This document shows, one piece after another, positions 14,893 to 24,165 of a stretch of 37,881 nt of DNA. The stretch spans positions 1 through 37,881 of the forward strand of contig JAJDCM010000199.1 of NCBI GenBank assembly GCA_029260825.1, in the 5' to 3' direction. The position numbers and the translations under genes are program-made. The number at the start of each line of letters is the position of its first letter. Positions within the stretch are counted from its first letter, which is position 1. This DNA comes from Planctomycetota bacterium (GTDB lineage: Bacteria > Planctomycetota > JACOTG01 > JAJDCM01). The notes under the pieces are model-generated. The model ran no database searches and had not been told where the DNA came from. It saw only the letters and a program-made list of their open reading frames with translations.

Positions 14893-16509
14893 CTACTCAA
14901 GAGATTCTCTCAACCTCTCGGAAAACGGCTTGCCTTTTTCCAGGGAGAGCTTGGCTAGCAGCTGCTCTACCCCATTCTTTGACCCTTCATCCAGAGTCGA
15001 AAGGGTGAAGTGGATGACTCCCGCGAACCATGTATCTGCCTTCACCTTGGTGGATTGTTGGGGGCGAGAAAGAAGGGTGCCCGCCAGGCGAATGTTGTCG
15101 AACAGCCGGGGGAGTGCTTCTTCGTTTCCGTGAAAGAAGAGCCCATCAAACAGGCGTACGATCGGTGGGTTCGATTCACTTTCTTGGGTGACTTCATCTG
15201 CCCATTGCGTTGAAAGATCGAGGAATGACTGACGGATTCCCGGGTTCAAACGAAGTTCGGTCTTCGCCTTGAGGATGTGACGGACTGCGTCGCGCATCAG
15301 AATTTCAGCCAGAACTGCTCCCACCTGGTCTCGGTCTCCCACGAGCCACCCCAGGTCTGGCGAGTTTGTCAGGTGGATCCGAAATACCTCTCGCAGAAGG
15401 AGGTGAATCCCGGATCCATCGGGAGATTCCAGGGCGCTCCGAAGATCGGCTCTTCGTGTCCCGGGAAAGAGAGCTCCCGTGATCTTTTCATCGTGGATGA
15501 GGTGCAAAACCTCTCCTTCGCCTTCGAGGCCGGCTCGGAGGTTGGCAATCTGGACGGTTATCTCCAGCAAGCCGGAGAGGGAGAGATTGTTGGCCGTCGC
15601 CTGAAGAGGCTCGGGTAGGACAAGCGAAAACCCACTGGCCCTTGATCTTTCTCCTGATCGGGCCAAAACGAGGGGAGCGCCACAGAGAACCCCGTTTGCC
15701 CTGGCGAAGATAAGGGGAAACCTGTGGGGTTCAAGAGAATGGGCACTCAAGTCGCTCGGAGCGCTTTCCGATAACAAAAGATCTGTAGACCAGCGAGCCT
15801 CTTTGACCGGAGTTTTCGCCTGAAACTGATCGTAGGCTGAGAGGAGGACCGGGTTTCCGGCGGTCGTTTTCGACACCTTCCCTCGCCTGGGATGAAGATC
15901 CACTCGATTCGTTGATGGCCTTTCTGAAGTACCTGGATAGAGGCCGGTCTCCTGATGAAACGTGTGGTTTTTGGAGTGGACGGTGGTTTTGATTCGCCAG
16001 CTCACCCGACCGAAGGTGGGGAGCGGGAGTGGCCCGAGGCGAACGGACCAGTTTGCACCATCTTCAAGAATTGACCGGATTCGGAGCTTTCTGTGCCTCG
16101 CTCCGAGAAACCGGACTTTTCGCTCTGTGCGGGTGCGGGAGATCCCCACCTGAACGAGAGCGCGGCTGGAAATGGACGCATCGAAGTGAAGTACAAGGAT
16201 CAGATCGAGACGACTGAAACCTGGTTCGGTGGCAGAGATTGCCGATCCAAGGCGGATGTCCCACTGGAGATCCCCGCTCCCCACGGGAAAGGCTCTGGCG
16301 GACTTGACGGTGGCGAGGCGAGAATGGGAATTTTCCTTCCCGTCAGGTCGATCGGCTTCGTTCTGCCCCAGAGTCGTCAAAATAACTGGAGGTTGACGCG
16401 AGGGACCGGACTTTCCCAGGACGGCAATCAGAGCCGGAATGCCAGGGATTGTGATGCCGATTGCCAGGAGAGTGGCGGCAAGCCAACGAGTTTGAGGATG
16501 AGCACCCAT
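14893..16509 (-). CDS. Membrane-anchored protein of unknown function
   Basis: The 538-aa protein begins with a hydrophobic segment at about residues 9-31, either an uncleaved signal anchor or a signal peptide. It is followed by a beta-rich segment (about residues 75-200) and an alpha-helical C-terminal half (about residues 350-538). I recognise no domain. Codon use resembles the neighbours and the frame is intact over 1.6 kb. Its 3' end is 35 nt from the convergent arylsulfotransferase-like gene. The ATG at 16509 has no clear ribosome binding site. It is divergent from fusA, and the 294-bp space between them is taken up mostly by the fusA leader. Confidence 0.7.
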   Translation of the reverse strand: MGAHPQTRWLAATLLAIGITIPGIPALIAVLGKSGPSRQPPVILTTLGQNEADRPDGKENSHSRLATVKSARAFPVGSGDLQWDIRLGSAISATEPGFSRLDLILVLHFDASISSRALVQVGISRTRTERKVRFLGARHRKLRIRSILEDGANWSVRLGPLPLPTFGRVSWRIKTTVHSKNHTFHQETGLYPGTSERPSTNRVDLHPRRGKVSKTTAGNPVLLSAYDQFQAKTPVKEARWSTDLLLSESAPSDLSAHSLEPHRFPLIFARANGVLCGAPLVLARSGERSRASGFSLVLPEPLQATANNLSLSGLLEITVQIANLRAGLEGEGEVLHLIHDEKITGALFPGTRRADLRSALESPDGSGIHLLLREVFRIHLTNSPDLGWLVGDRDQVGAVLAEILMRDAVRHILKAKTELRLNPGIRQSFLDLSTQWADEVTQESESNPPIVRLFDGLFFHGNEEALPRLFDNIRLAGTLLSRPQQSTKVKADTWFAGVIHFTLSTLDEGSKNGVEQLLAKLSLEKGKPFSERLRESLE

Positions 16510-16706
16510 TCTGACCAGGATATATCGGTCAAAAGAAAGATACAGGAGCCTTTACGCGCGTCGATGTATTTGATACAACCCGGCGCTTTTCCCGAGGAGC
16601 TCCCGAGCCAAGGCCGTATGCCGGTGCTCCGACAATCCCGCCTCGAGAAGGATCTTATCCGCGATTTCAGCCCGGGGTACCCCCTCAGGTCGGCGCGAAT
16701 GGAATA

Positions 16707-16786
16707 CCCCGTTGGGGACACCCCCCGAATTTCGGGTTTTATTGACGACTTTCCGCATGACTGCGGGAATCCTGGGGTTTAACCCC
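16707..16786 (+). promoter_or_regulatory. Four small hairpins in the fusA leader
   Basis: Within 80 nt upstream of fusA lie four inverted repeats. They are CCCC-GTT-GGGG (16707-16717), CCCGAATTTCGGG (16724-16736, followed by TTTT), CCGCATGACTGCGG (16753-16766) and GGGGTTTAACCCC (16774-16786). The last ends about 5 nt before the GGAG ribosome binding site. Pairing between the C-rich and G-rich arms could give alternative structures. Confidence 0.4.
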
Positions 16787-16803
16787 TCTCTGGAGAAAGA
16801 CTG

Positions 16804-18921
16804 ATGGATCGCAAGATGCCCCTTTCGAATGTGCGCAACGTGGGAATCATGGCCCATATTGACGCGGGAAAGACCACCGTGACGGAGAGAATTCTCTATT
16901 ACACGGGAAAGACCCATCGACTCGGGGAGGTCCATGAGGGCGAGGCCATCATGGATTGGATGGACCAGGAACGGGAGCGGGGAATCACCATTTGCTCCGC
17001 GGCAACCACCACGTTCTGGAAAGACCATCGCATCAACATCATCGATACTCCGGGGCACGTTGATTTCACCGTCGAAGTGGAGCGATCTCTTCGCGTCCTC
17101 GATGGTGCGATTGCCCTCTTCTGCGCCGTCGGCGGAGTTGAGCCCCAATCGGAGACGGTCTGGCGGCAGTCTGAAAACTACTCGATTCCCAAGATCGCAT
17201 TCGTCAACAAGATGGATCGAACCGGGGCAGACTTCTACTACGTCATCGATCGAATCCGGGAGCAACTGGGAGCAAATCCGGTACCGATAACGATCCCCAT
17301 GCTGACGGAAGAAGGATTCCTGGGAATCGTAGACCTGATCACGAACAAAGCCATCTATTACGATGACGAAGATCTCGGCACGAAAGAGGGTATCCAGGAG
17401 ATTCCCGAATTCATGGTTGAAGAGGCCAAGAAATGGCGTCTTCACCTGGTCGAGGCTGCGAGCGAACAGGATGAAGAGCTGTTAGAGCTCTTTTGCTCGG
17501 GCGAGGAAGTCAGCGAAAAGGCTTTGCAGGACGGACTGCGCCGGGCGACTTTGACTCGCAAGGTGGTTCCGGTCCTGTGTGGCTCTGCTTTCAAGAATAA
17601 AGGTGTTCGCCGGCTTCTCGATGCGGCGGTCCATTACTTGCCCTCCCCGGACGATCTTCCTCCGGTCATCGGCTACACGATGGAAAGTGAGAAGGTGGAG
17701 CATCCCCAGACCGAGGAGGGACCTCTTGCCGCTCTTGCTTTCAAGGTTGTCGCCGACAAGCACATGGGTAAGATGATTTATTTCCGGGTTTACTCGGGAA
17801 CGATCCGCCAGGGAAGCTATGTCCTCAACTCAACTCAGGGCAAGAAGCAGCGAGTTGGACGGCTTCTTCGAATGCATGCCAACCGACACGAGGCACGGGA
17901 TGAGATCTATTCGGGAGACATCGGAGTCGCCATCGGGCTCTCCGACACGGTGACCGGGGACACTCTCTGTGACCAGGAGACTCCTCTCACCCTCTCGCCG
18001 ATTGAATTCCCTCAGCCCGTCATCTCGGTTGCGATTTCGCCTTCGTCCCGAGCGGATCGAGATAAGCTCCCGAAGGGGCTTGCCAAGCTGGCAGAAGAAG
18101 ATCCCACATTCGTGGTTACGGTGGACTCAGAGACTTCCGAGACGGTTATCTCCGGAATGGGCGAGCTTCACCTCGACATTATTGTGGATCGGCTTCGCCG
18201 CGAGTTCGGCATCAACGCCGACGTTGGCCCGCCGCAGGTGGCGTACCGTGAGACCATGACCTCGCCGTTCGAGATCAACCACAAATATGTCAAGCAAACG
18301 GGTGGTAAGGGCCAGTATGCACATGTGGTCCTGCGACTTGAGCCCACGGATCCGGGCGAAGGATTCGAGTTCACCAACAAGATCGTTGGTGGATCGGTTC
18401 CCCGGGAATACGTCCCGGCTGTCGAGCGTGGAATCATCGAGGCCATGGAAGCGGGAGTTTGGTCCTCATCGCCGGTTGTTGATGTACGGGTGACCCTGGT
18501 GGACGGCTCCTCCCATGCAGTGGACTCTTCGGAGAGAGCCTTCAAGATCTGCGGTTCGATGGCGTTCAAGCAGGGCTTCCTGAAGGGGAACCCGGAACTT
18601 CTCGAGCCGGTGATGTCGGTCACCGTCGAGGTACCCAAAGACTACCAGGGTGGGGTCTGTTCGGGGATCTGCGGACGCCGGGGTCGAATCGAGGGCATGG
18701 AGGAGATCGGTGGCGGAACCGGTAGTCGAATCCGCGCCATGGTCCCGCTTGCCGAGATGTTTGGCTATGCCACTTCGATCCGTCAGGAGACGAGCGGGCG
18801 TGGAAACTTCACCATGAGTTTTGAGCATTACGAGGCGGTTCCGTTCTCCATTGCCGAAGAGATCGTTGAAAAGCGACGCAAGAAGCAAAAGGAGGAAGGA
18901 CGCCAGGGCGTGATGAGCTGA
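16804..18921 (+). CDS. fusA: Translation elongation factor G
   Basis: The 705-aa GTPase drives ribosomal translocation. The G-domain motifs are AHIDAGKTT (P-loop, near residue 17), RGITI (switch I Thr), DTPGH, NKMD and GSAFKNKG. Domain III contains [10 protein letters not shown]. Domain IV has GGKGQYAHV and [11 protein letters not shown], and domain V has [11 protein letters not shown] and [12 protein letters not shown]. Length and all five domains are normal. Domain V reads [13 protein letters not shown] where many EF-Gs have a GDVIGDLNSRRG-like stretch, so this could be one of several EF-G types in the genome. It is not next to rpsL, rpsG or tuf, another hint of this. GGAG lies about 9 nt before the ATG. 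The kinase gene follows after 12 nt. Confidence 0.95.
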   Translation: MDRKMPLSNVRNVGIMAHIDAGKTTVTERILYYTGKTHRLGEVHEGEAIMDWMDQERERGITICSAATTTFWKDHRINIIDTPGHVDFTVEVERSLRVLDGAIALFCAVGGVEPQSETVWRQSENYSIPKIAFVNKMDRTGADFYYVIDRIREQLGANPVPITIPMLTEEGFLGIVDLITNKAIYYDDEDLGTKEGIQEIPEFMVEEAKKWRLHLVEAASEQDEELLELFCSGEEVSEKALQDGLRRATLTRKVVPVLCGSAFKNKGVRRLLDAAVHYLPSPDDLPPVIGYTMESEKVEHPQTEEGPLAALAFKVVADKHMGKMIYFRVYSGTIRQGSYVLNSTQGKKQRVGRLLRMHANRHEARDEIYSGDIGVAIGLSDTVTGDTLCDQETPLTLSPIEFPQPVISVAISPSSRADRDKLPKGLAKLAEEDPTFVVTVDSETSETVISGMGELHLDIIVDRLRREFGINADVGPPQVAYRETMTSPFEINHKYVKQTGGKGQYAHVVLRLEPTDPGEGFEFTNKIVGGSVPREYVPAVERGIIEAMEAGVWSSSPVVDVRVTLVDGSSHAVDSSERAFKICGSMAFKQGFLKGNPELLEPVMSVTVEVPKDYQGGVCSGICGRRGRIEGMEEIGGGTGSRIRAMVPLAEMFGYATSIRQETSGRGNFTMSFEHYEAVPFSIAEEIVEKRRKKQKEEGRQGVMS

Positions 18922-18933
18922 TATCCTTAGGGG

Positions 18934-21900
18934 ATGAACGAGAGTCCCTATCCCAAGGTTGTTGGCGATTTCCGTCTGCTCAAGAAGATCGGGCAGGGGG
19001 GAATGGGGATCGTGTTCGAAGCCGAACAGATCTCCTTGGCGAGGCGGGTCGCAGTCAAGCTGCTTCCCCCCTCGTTCGCCCTGGATGAGCAAAGTGTGGC
19101 GAGGTTTCACGGCGAAGCGAAGAGTCTCGCCAGCCTCACCCATCCCAACATCATGCCGGTCTATCAGGTCGGTGAGTCGGATGGGTTCCACTACTTCTCG
19201 ATGCATCTGGTGGACGGTTTGACCCTGGCAGAACTCCTCGAAGGGGTCCAGGCTCTTTCATCGGATCGCTTCCAGGGGGCACAGATCACCCGGGTGATCC
19301 GGGATCATTCTCCGCTTGTTTCGGCCGCCCGGCCGTTCGACGCGACCGTATCCGTCGATCAGCCCCCGGATGCTGACGCTACCCGCTCGATCCTTGGTCC
19401 GAGGGTCACCAGCGAGGAGGAACTTCGTGAAAAGGAAAGCCGGGCGGTTCCGGCTTCCCTGGAGACGGTTTCCCTCGACCGTGAATACATTTCTACTGTC
19501 TGCACCATGATCGCCGCAGCCGCGGATGGGCTGGCCTATGTTCATGAAAACGGCATCATCCACCGGGACATCAAGCCTTCGAACCTCATGATCGAAGGAG
19601 CAAGTGGCCGTGTCCTCATCATGGATTTTGGCCTTGCCCGGGAAGTGGGAAGCTCCCACCTCACCCAGACAGGCCAGCTTACCGGGACTCCCGCCTACAT
19701 GAGCCCGGAGCAGATTCAAGCCCAGAAGACCTCGGTCGATTACAGGACAGATATCTATTCACTTGGAATCACCCTCTACGAGTTCTTGACTCATCGGCGT
19801 CCCTTCTTCGGTGTCACCGGGCAGGAGATCGCACGGAACGTGCTCACGGGAAACCCGGTTCGTCCCCGACGCCTCAACCCGAGACTTTCCAAGGATCTGG
19901 AGACGATCGTCATTCGGGCCATCGAGGTTTCTCCCGATCATCGATATCAAAAAGCATCCGAGCTCGCCGATGATCTCCGTCGCTACATGAACCTGGAGCC
20001 CATTCTGGCAAGACCGATCGGGCCGGTCGTTCGGAGCGTTCGATATCTTCGTCGGCACCGGGCTCTTTCGGCGGCGATCGTCTCGGCTCTGCTCGTGTTG
20101 TTCCTTTTCGGAGGGTTTTCCCTTGCCGGAAGTTTGCGTCGAGGGGCCCAGGTTCAAGACGCGGTGAGTCGAGGGAATCTGGCGGTCAAGAACGGAGATA
20201 TCCCCGGAGCTTCGTCCGCTGCGGCGGAAGGTTTTCGATTGGCCCCCAAGGACCCCTCCGTGAATCGGCTTCGCTCGGAAGTGGAGCTCATGCATGTCAG
20301 GAATGCGCTGATTGAAAGAAAGAGGCTTGCCGCGAGCATTGAAGAGCTGGAGGTAGCCCTCCAGGAGGGGAATCAATTCGAGACCGACTTCATGGCGAAG
20401 GAGAATTCGGCGGACTACCGCAGTCAGGAGGAGGAACTCGATCGACAGATCCGGGAGAGATCCGTGCTGGAGCAGCGGGTGATGAGCCAGTTTTCCCTGG
20501 CGTTCAGCGCCGATCCCGGGAACACCGGGGTTCGTGCTGCCGAGCTCGAATTCTATGTCGGGCTGTGGGAGGAGGCTTGTGACCGAGAGGACCTGGCCGC
20601 AGAGAGTTTTTACGCCGAGCGAGTTGCGGCCCTTGATGTGAAGGGTCGTTTTCGAGAGGGTCTTCGAGGGAAAGGAGCTCTTCTGGTTCAGACCGAAGAG
20701 CCGGGTGTTGCCGTTCATCTTTTTCGATACCGAAGGATCGGAGGAACGAACGGAGAGCAGATCCGGCTGGCGCCTGCTCCGTGCCTGGAAGACGGAACGG
20801 TGCAGGACGATGAGTTTCCACCGGGTTTTCTGCCGGGGCAGACAGCTCTCTGCGTGATGGGGGTTGCTCAAGAAGGAGAAGCGGCGAAGCTTGGGCTCGA
20901 AGCCGATGATCTGATTCTGTCGGTAGAAGACCTACCCCTGGAAGCGGTGGTTGCCGGAGAGGTCGCCTTCAATCGACTCTTTGTCGCTGCGGGGGTTCTT
21001 CCTCTCGACCGGCTCGTCTCTCTTGATGGAAAACCCATCGGGGCCCTTTACGATTTTGAACGTTGGGTCGGCAAGGTTGCGAATGCTCGGCGTGATTTGA
21101 AGCTTGTGTTCGACACTCAGGGTGGAGAGCGAGAGGTCACCATCCGGTTCGAGGATTTCGGCGAGCTCTTGAGAATCCGTCCCCAGCGCCTCGATGATGT
21201 CCTTTCGAACCACGTGTTTTCTCGGGATGTGAGATTGCAGGTTCTTTCGAGTCGTGAGGGGGGAGTCCGAGAGGTTGTTCTTGGGAAGGGTGTCCCTTTG
21301 CAGGCCGAAGTTTTGCTCACCGCTTATCCGCTTGCGGTGATGCCTCAGTCGGTGGTTGGGGTCACTCCTTGTGAATTCTCCGATCTTGCCCGAGGGTCCT
21401 ACTTGATGGTTCTTCGCCAGGACGGAAAGGAAACTTTGCGCTATCCGGTGATCGTCAAGAGGGGAAGCGTTGTCGAAACGAAGCATACCCTGAGTCCCGC
21501 GGGATCGAGTCCGGATGGTTTTGTCTGGATTCCTCCCGGGCCCTCGGTGGTTGGTGGGGATCGCCTTGCGTATCGTCCTCGAAGTCGGCACGAGGTGACT
21601 CTCGGCGGTTTCTTTCTTTCACGCTTTGAGGTTTCAGTTGCTGAGTACTTTGGGTTTTGCAATGCACCGGAAATTCGACGTCGCTACGGTCGATCAACTC
21701 GAGATCTGATGCTTCCCGGGGCCACCAAAGAAGGTGTTCCCATTGAACCTCCCTACTTCTGGCAAGATGGCTATCCTGTTCCGTACATTTCTCTCGACAA
21801 GGCCCACGAGTATGTGGACTGGTTCAACGACAGCCGAAGGGAAGACGGCTTCGAGTATTTCTTGCCATCCCGGGATGAGTGGGAGAAGGCGGCTCGAGGA

Positions 21901-22263
21901 ACGGATGAGAGGATCTTCCCCTGGGGGAATCTCTTCACCTGGCACTGCTGTAAGGGATATTATTCCCGACCCGAGTTTCTCCCGAAGATCGGTCTTGAGC
22001 CTCGAGGTTCTTTTCTTTGCGATGAATCCCCGTACGGCATCCGGGACCTTGCTGGATCGGTGCGGGAGTGGACGTCCACGGTGGTGAGGCTCCCTCTCGT
22101 GGATGCCGGAGGGAAAACTTACACGGTTGACTATCACCTCGTCCAGGGGGGGAGCTACAGCCTGGATACCATGCGAAGGTTCCGCGTCGCCAGCACTCAG
22201 AGGAAAAAGACGACTTCGGGGCACTTAGGATTCCGGATTGCCGCTAGAAGGCAAAATCACTAA
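18934..22263 (+). CDS. Ser/Thr protein kinase with TM segment, PDZ-like, PEGA-like and FGE-like domains
   Basis: This 1109-aa kinase has a Gly-rich loop IGQGGMG (19-25), Lys42, catalytic HRDIKPSN (210-217), DFGLA (231-235) and GTPAYMSPEQ (251-260). Residues about 104-182 form an extra acidic insertion between the small-lobe/hinge region and the catalytic loop. A transmembrane helix (about 378-400) is followed by a helical, coiled-coil-like region. Then come a PDZ-like segment (about 640-740), a PEGA-like beta domain (about 795-835) and an FGE/SUMF1-like domain (about 860-1105). The FGE-like part lacks the catalytic Cys pair and is probably a binding module outside the membrane. The start is 12 nt after fusA, so co-transcription is likely. 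Confidence 0.92.
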   Translation: MNESPYPKVVGDFRLLKKIGQGGMGIVFEAEQISLARRVAVKLLPPSFALDEQSVARFHGEAKSLASLTHPNIMPVYQVGESDGFHYFSMHLVDGLTLAELLEGVQALSSDRFQGAQITRVIRDHSPLVSAARPFDATVSVDQPPDADATRSILGPRVTSEEELREKESRAVPASLETVSLDREYISTVCTMIAAAADGLAYVHENGIIHRDIKPSNLMIEGASGRVLIMDFGLAREVGSSHLTQTGQLTGTPAYMSPEQIQAQKTSVDYRTDIYSLGITLYEFLTHRRPFFGVTGQEIARNVLTGNPVRPRRLNPRLSKDLETIVIRAIEVSPDHRYQKASELADDLRRYMNLEPILARPIGPVVRSVRYLRRHRALSAAIVSALLVLFLFGGFSLAGSLRRGAQVQDAVSRGNLAVKNGDIPGASSAAAEGFRLAPKDPSVNRLRSEVELMHVRNALIERKRLAASIEELEVALQEGNQFETDFMAKENSADYRSQEEELDRQIRERSVLEQRVMSQFSLAFSADPGNTGVRAAELEFYVGLWEEACDREDLAAESFYAERVAALDVKGRFREGLRGKGALLVQTEEPGVAVHLFRYRRIGGTNGEQIRLAPAPCLEDGTVQDDEFPPGFLPGQTALCVMGVAQEGEAAKLGLEADDLILSVEDLPLEAVVAGEVAFNRLFVAAGVLPLDRLVSLDGKPIGALYDFERWVGKVANARRDLKLVFDTQGGEREVTIRFEDFGELLRIRPQRLDDVLSNHVFSRDVRLQVLSSREGGVREVVLGKGVPLQAEVLLTAYPLAVMPQSVVGVTPCEFSDLARGSYLMVLRQDGKETLRYPVIVKRGSVVETKHTLSPAGSSPDGFVWIPPGPSVVGGDRLAYRPRSRHEVTLGGFFLSRFEVSVAEYFGFCNAPEIRRRYGRSTRDLMLPGATKEGVPIEPPYFWQDGYPVPYISLDKAHEYVDWFNDSRREDGFEYFLPSRDEWEKAARGTDERIFPWGNLFTWHCCKGYYSRPEFLPKIGLEPRGSFLCDESPYGIRDLAGSVREWTSTVVRLPLVDAGGKTYTVDYHLVQGGSYSLDTMRRFRVASTQRKKTTSGHLGFRIAARRQNH

Positions 22264-22292
22264 AAAACGTTAAGTCCCAAGGGGATGGGGCC

Positions 22293-22322
22293 TTGACGGA
22301 ACCCGTCTCTTCACGCCATAAT
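22293..22322 (+). promoter_or_regulatory. Predicted sigma70-type promoter of secreted paralogue A
   Basis: TTGACG (22293-22298) and CATAAT (22317-22322) are 18 bp apart, each 5 of 6 to consensus. The -10 box covers an upstream in-frame ATG at 22321, so that ATG cannot be the start of a transcript from this promoter. Confidence 0.6.
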
Positions 22323-22368
22323 GAACCCGGGATCCGCTTTTTTTGACCTCTCTCGACCCGGTACAATC

Positions 22369-24153
22369 ATGCCCCCACGCGCGATGACTCTCACTGTATG
22401 TTCGTCGATTCTGCCGATTTTGATTTTCTGTTCGACCTGCCTTGCCTCGGGAGGTGTGGTCAAACTGAAAACGGACGGCGGTCCCGATGGGTACTATTAC
22501 AATGCTCTTGGTGTTGAAGCAGGACGGTTCGTAAGTCTTTACGACCCGAGCGACCTTGACCTTGGCGCGCAGATCTGCAGTACCCAGGTCAGGAATATGG
22601 ATCAAAGCCAGATCACTCCGGGCTTTGATGATTACACCCTGTTCCATGACATCCGTCGAGAAGATCCGAATAGTCCGGGTTATGCCTTTCTGAGGTCTGG
22701 TGGCCTTCTGGCAAATGCGGATGTGAACTCGCTCCAGTCGTGTAGCACGAGTGGAGCGATCAGCACCGTCACCTTCGGGGGAGGAGCGGGAGTCCCTGAT
22801 CCTCAGATCCGTTTCTTTTTGACGGCGGTGCAGCCCCAGAATCGAAACCCCCAGGATCCTTCCGACTTCTGCGGGATCCTGCTGGATACAACCTCCAACT
22901 TCGTGAACTCGGCACGCACCCAGAGCGTGCAAGCGGGAGGAGCCAAGCAGACCATCGGATTCAATCATTTTCTCGAGGCCATTGTTTTCGAGCCTCGTTT
23001 GATTGACCTTCGGGTCCGGTTTTCCGGGTCTCGACGCTTTCCGGGAGACCCGGGGATCAAAGTCATGTTTGCGAGACGGTCGTGTCTCCTGAACATGCCC
23101 ACCTGTCGGATCGACGGCAGCGACAACACGATCGGGGTCAAGACGACCGACGATTACATCACCGCTCGTTTTACCGTCGACAACAACATGCCCGCACCCA
23201 TGGTCCTTGGGCTTCGGATCGAGGCTGATCGAGGCCCGCTTACGGGGCAACCTCCGACCGATGCGACCAGTTTCTTCCGTCCGATTGGTGGCGGACCACC
23301 TCTTCAGAACCCGATCGTCTTTCCTCCCGGTCGAACTTTCTTCAACCTGGAAGTGCGGACTGTTTTCAAGCGTCCCCTGATCGGGCTCTTCCCGGTGAAC
23401 GTGCCCTGGTTGGTGAAGCTTCTGGAGCCAAACGACATCACCTTGTTCGACTCCGAGGAAGACGTCTTGGGACTCCGTCCGTTCGCCGGCTTCTATGACG
23501 ATGGCACCGCCGAGGTCTTCTCTGTACCCAGAATTCCCGTCCTCACCGGGGATGCAATTTGTTCCCGCTATGCGGCGACGGATTTGCCAAAACCTGGGGC
23601 TGACCTGACCATTGACAGCTTTCAGATTGTCGGGGGTACTTTTGGTCCAAATAACCTCCCCGGGCTACCTCAGGTCGAACTACGAACCGAAGATCCGATT
23701 CTCTCCTTGAATCCGGATCTTTCCCCCCAGGGGCTGGTGCGTCGAGCGGTTGGCCCTTTTCCGTTTGGAAGGCCTCCTTCCACGATCGATATCGATATCA
23801 CCGACCTTCAGAATCGGGCAACGAGTATCGAGACGGCCCCCCACTACTGGCTTCTTGCTTTCCTGAACCCGGGAGATACCACCCCTCAATTCGGGATGGG
23901 GGGAACCGGAATGACGGCGATTGGTGGCGATACGGATGGCGACACCCAGGTGGATGAGAATTCGTTCACCAAGCCGGGTGACGGGGGGACTCCGGTTGAC
24001 CCGGAGTGCGACACGAATTACCTGATGCGCGCTGATACGGACCCCCCGGCCGGAAATCCCTTCCGTAGCCTGAGGGGCAGGACCCATCACCCAACTCCTC
24101 TTCTTCGGGCAGCGGGAACCTACGTCAGGGTCGAGCGGGATCGAAATAACTAG
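22369..24153 (+). CDS. Secreted protein of unknown family, paralogue A
   Basis: The 594-aa secreted protein has a 26-residue signal peptide ending at CLASGG. The mature protein opens with KLKTDGGPDGYYYNALG and later has TFGGGAG, DFCGILLDTTSNFVNSAR, a GGAKQTIGFNHFLEA stretch, FNLE and DLSPQGL. All of these recur in the protein encoded at 29204-31018. I recognise no known domain. The composition suggests a beta-rich extracellular or surface-layer-like protein. The start at 22369 makes the signal peptide exactly as long as in paralogue B and lies downstream of the predicted promoter. An ATG at 22384 is an alternative. No Shine-Dalgarno sequence is seen. It follows kinase 1 by about 100 nt. Confidence 0.78.
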   Translation: MPPRAMTLTVCSSILPILIFCSTCLASGGVVKLKTDGGPDGYYYNALGVEAGRFVSLYDPSDLDLGAQICSTQVRNMDQSQITPGFDDYTLFHDIRREDPNSPGYAFLRSGGLLANADVNSLQSCSTSGAISTVTFGGGAGVPDPQIRFFLTAVQPQNRNPQDPSDFCGILLDTTSNFVNSARTQSVQAGGAKQTIGFNHFLEAIVFEPRLIDLRVRFSGSRRFPGDPGIKVMFARRSCLLNMPTCRIDGSDNTIGVKTTDDYITARFTVDNNMPAPMVLGLRIEADRGPLTGQPPTDATSFFRPIGGGPPLQNPIVFPPGRTFFNLEVRTVFKRPLIGLFPVNVPWLVKLLEPNDITLFDSEEDVLGLRPFAGFYDDGTAEVFSVPRIPVLTGDAICSRYAATDLPKPGADLTIDSFQIVGGTFGPNNLPGLPQVELRTEDPILSLNPDLSPQGLVRRAVGPFPFGRPPSTIDIDITDLQNRATSIETAPHYWLLAFLNPGDTTPQFGMGGTGMTAIGGDTDGDTQVDENSFTKPGDGGTPVDPECDTNYLMRADTDPPAGNPFRSLRGRTHHPTPLLRAAGTYVRVERDRNN

Positions 24154-24165
24154 ACAGGATCTTTG

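Noticed and set aside
22321..22368. Longer N-terminus for paralogue A from the ATG at 22321
   Set aside because: That ATG overlaps the predicted -10 box, and the extension would lengthen the signal peptide beyond that of paralogue B.
22270..23250. A 326-codon minus-strand frame opposite paralogue A
   Set aside because: Paralogue A is supported by alignment with paralogue B and by its promoter. A shorter shadow frame recurs opposite paralogue B (29237-29806), as expected for a shadow of paralogous genes.
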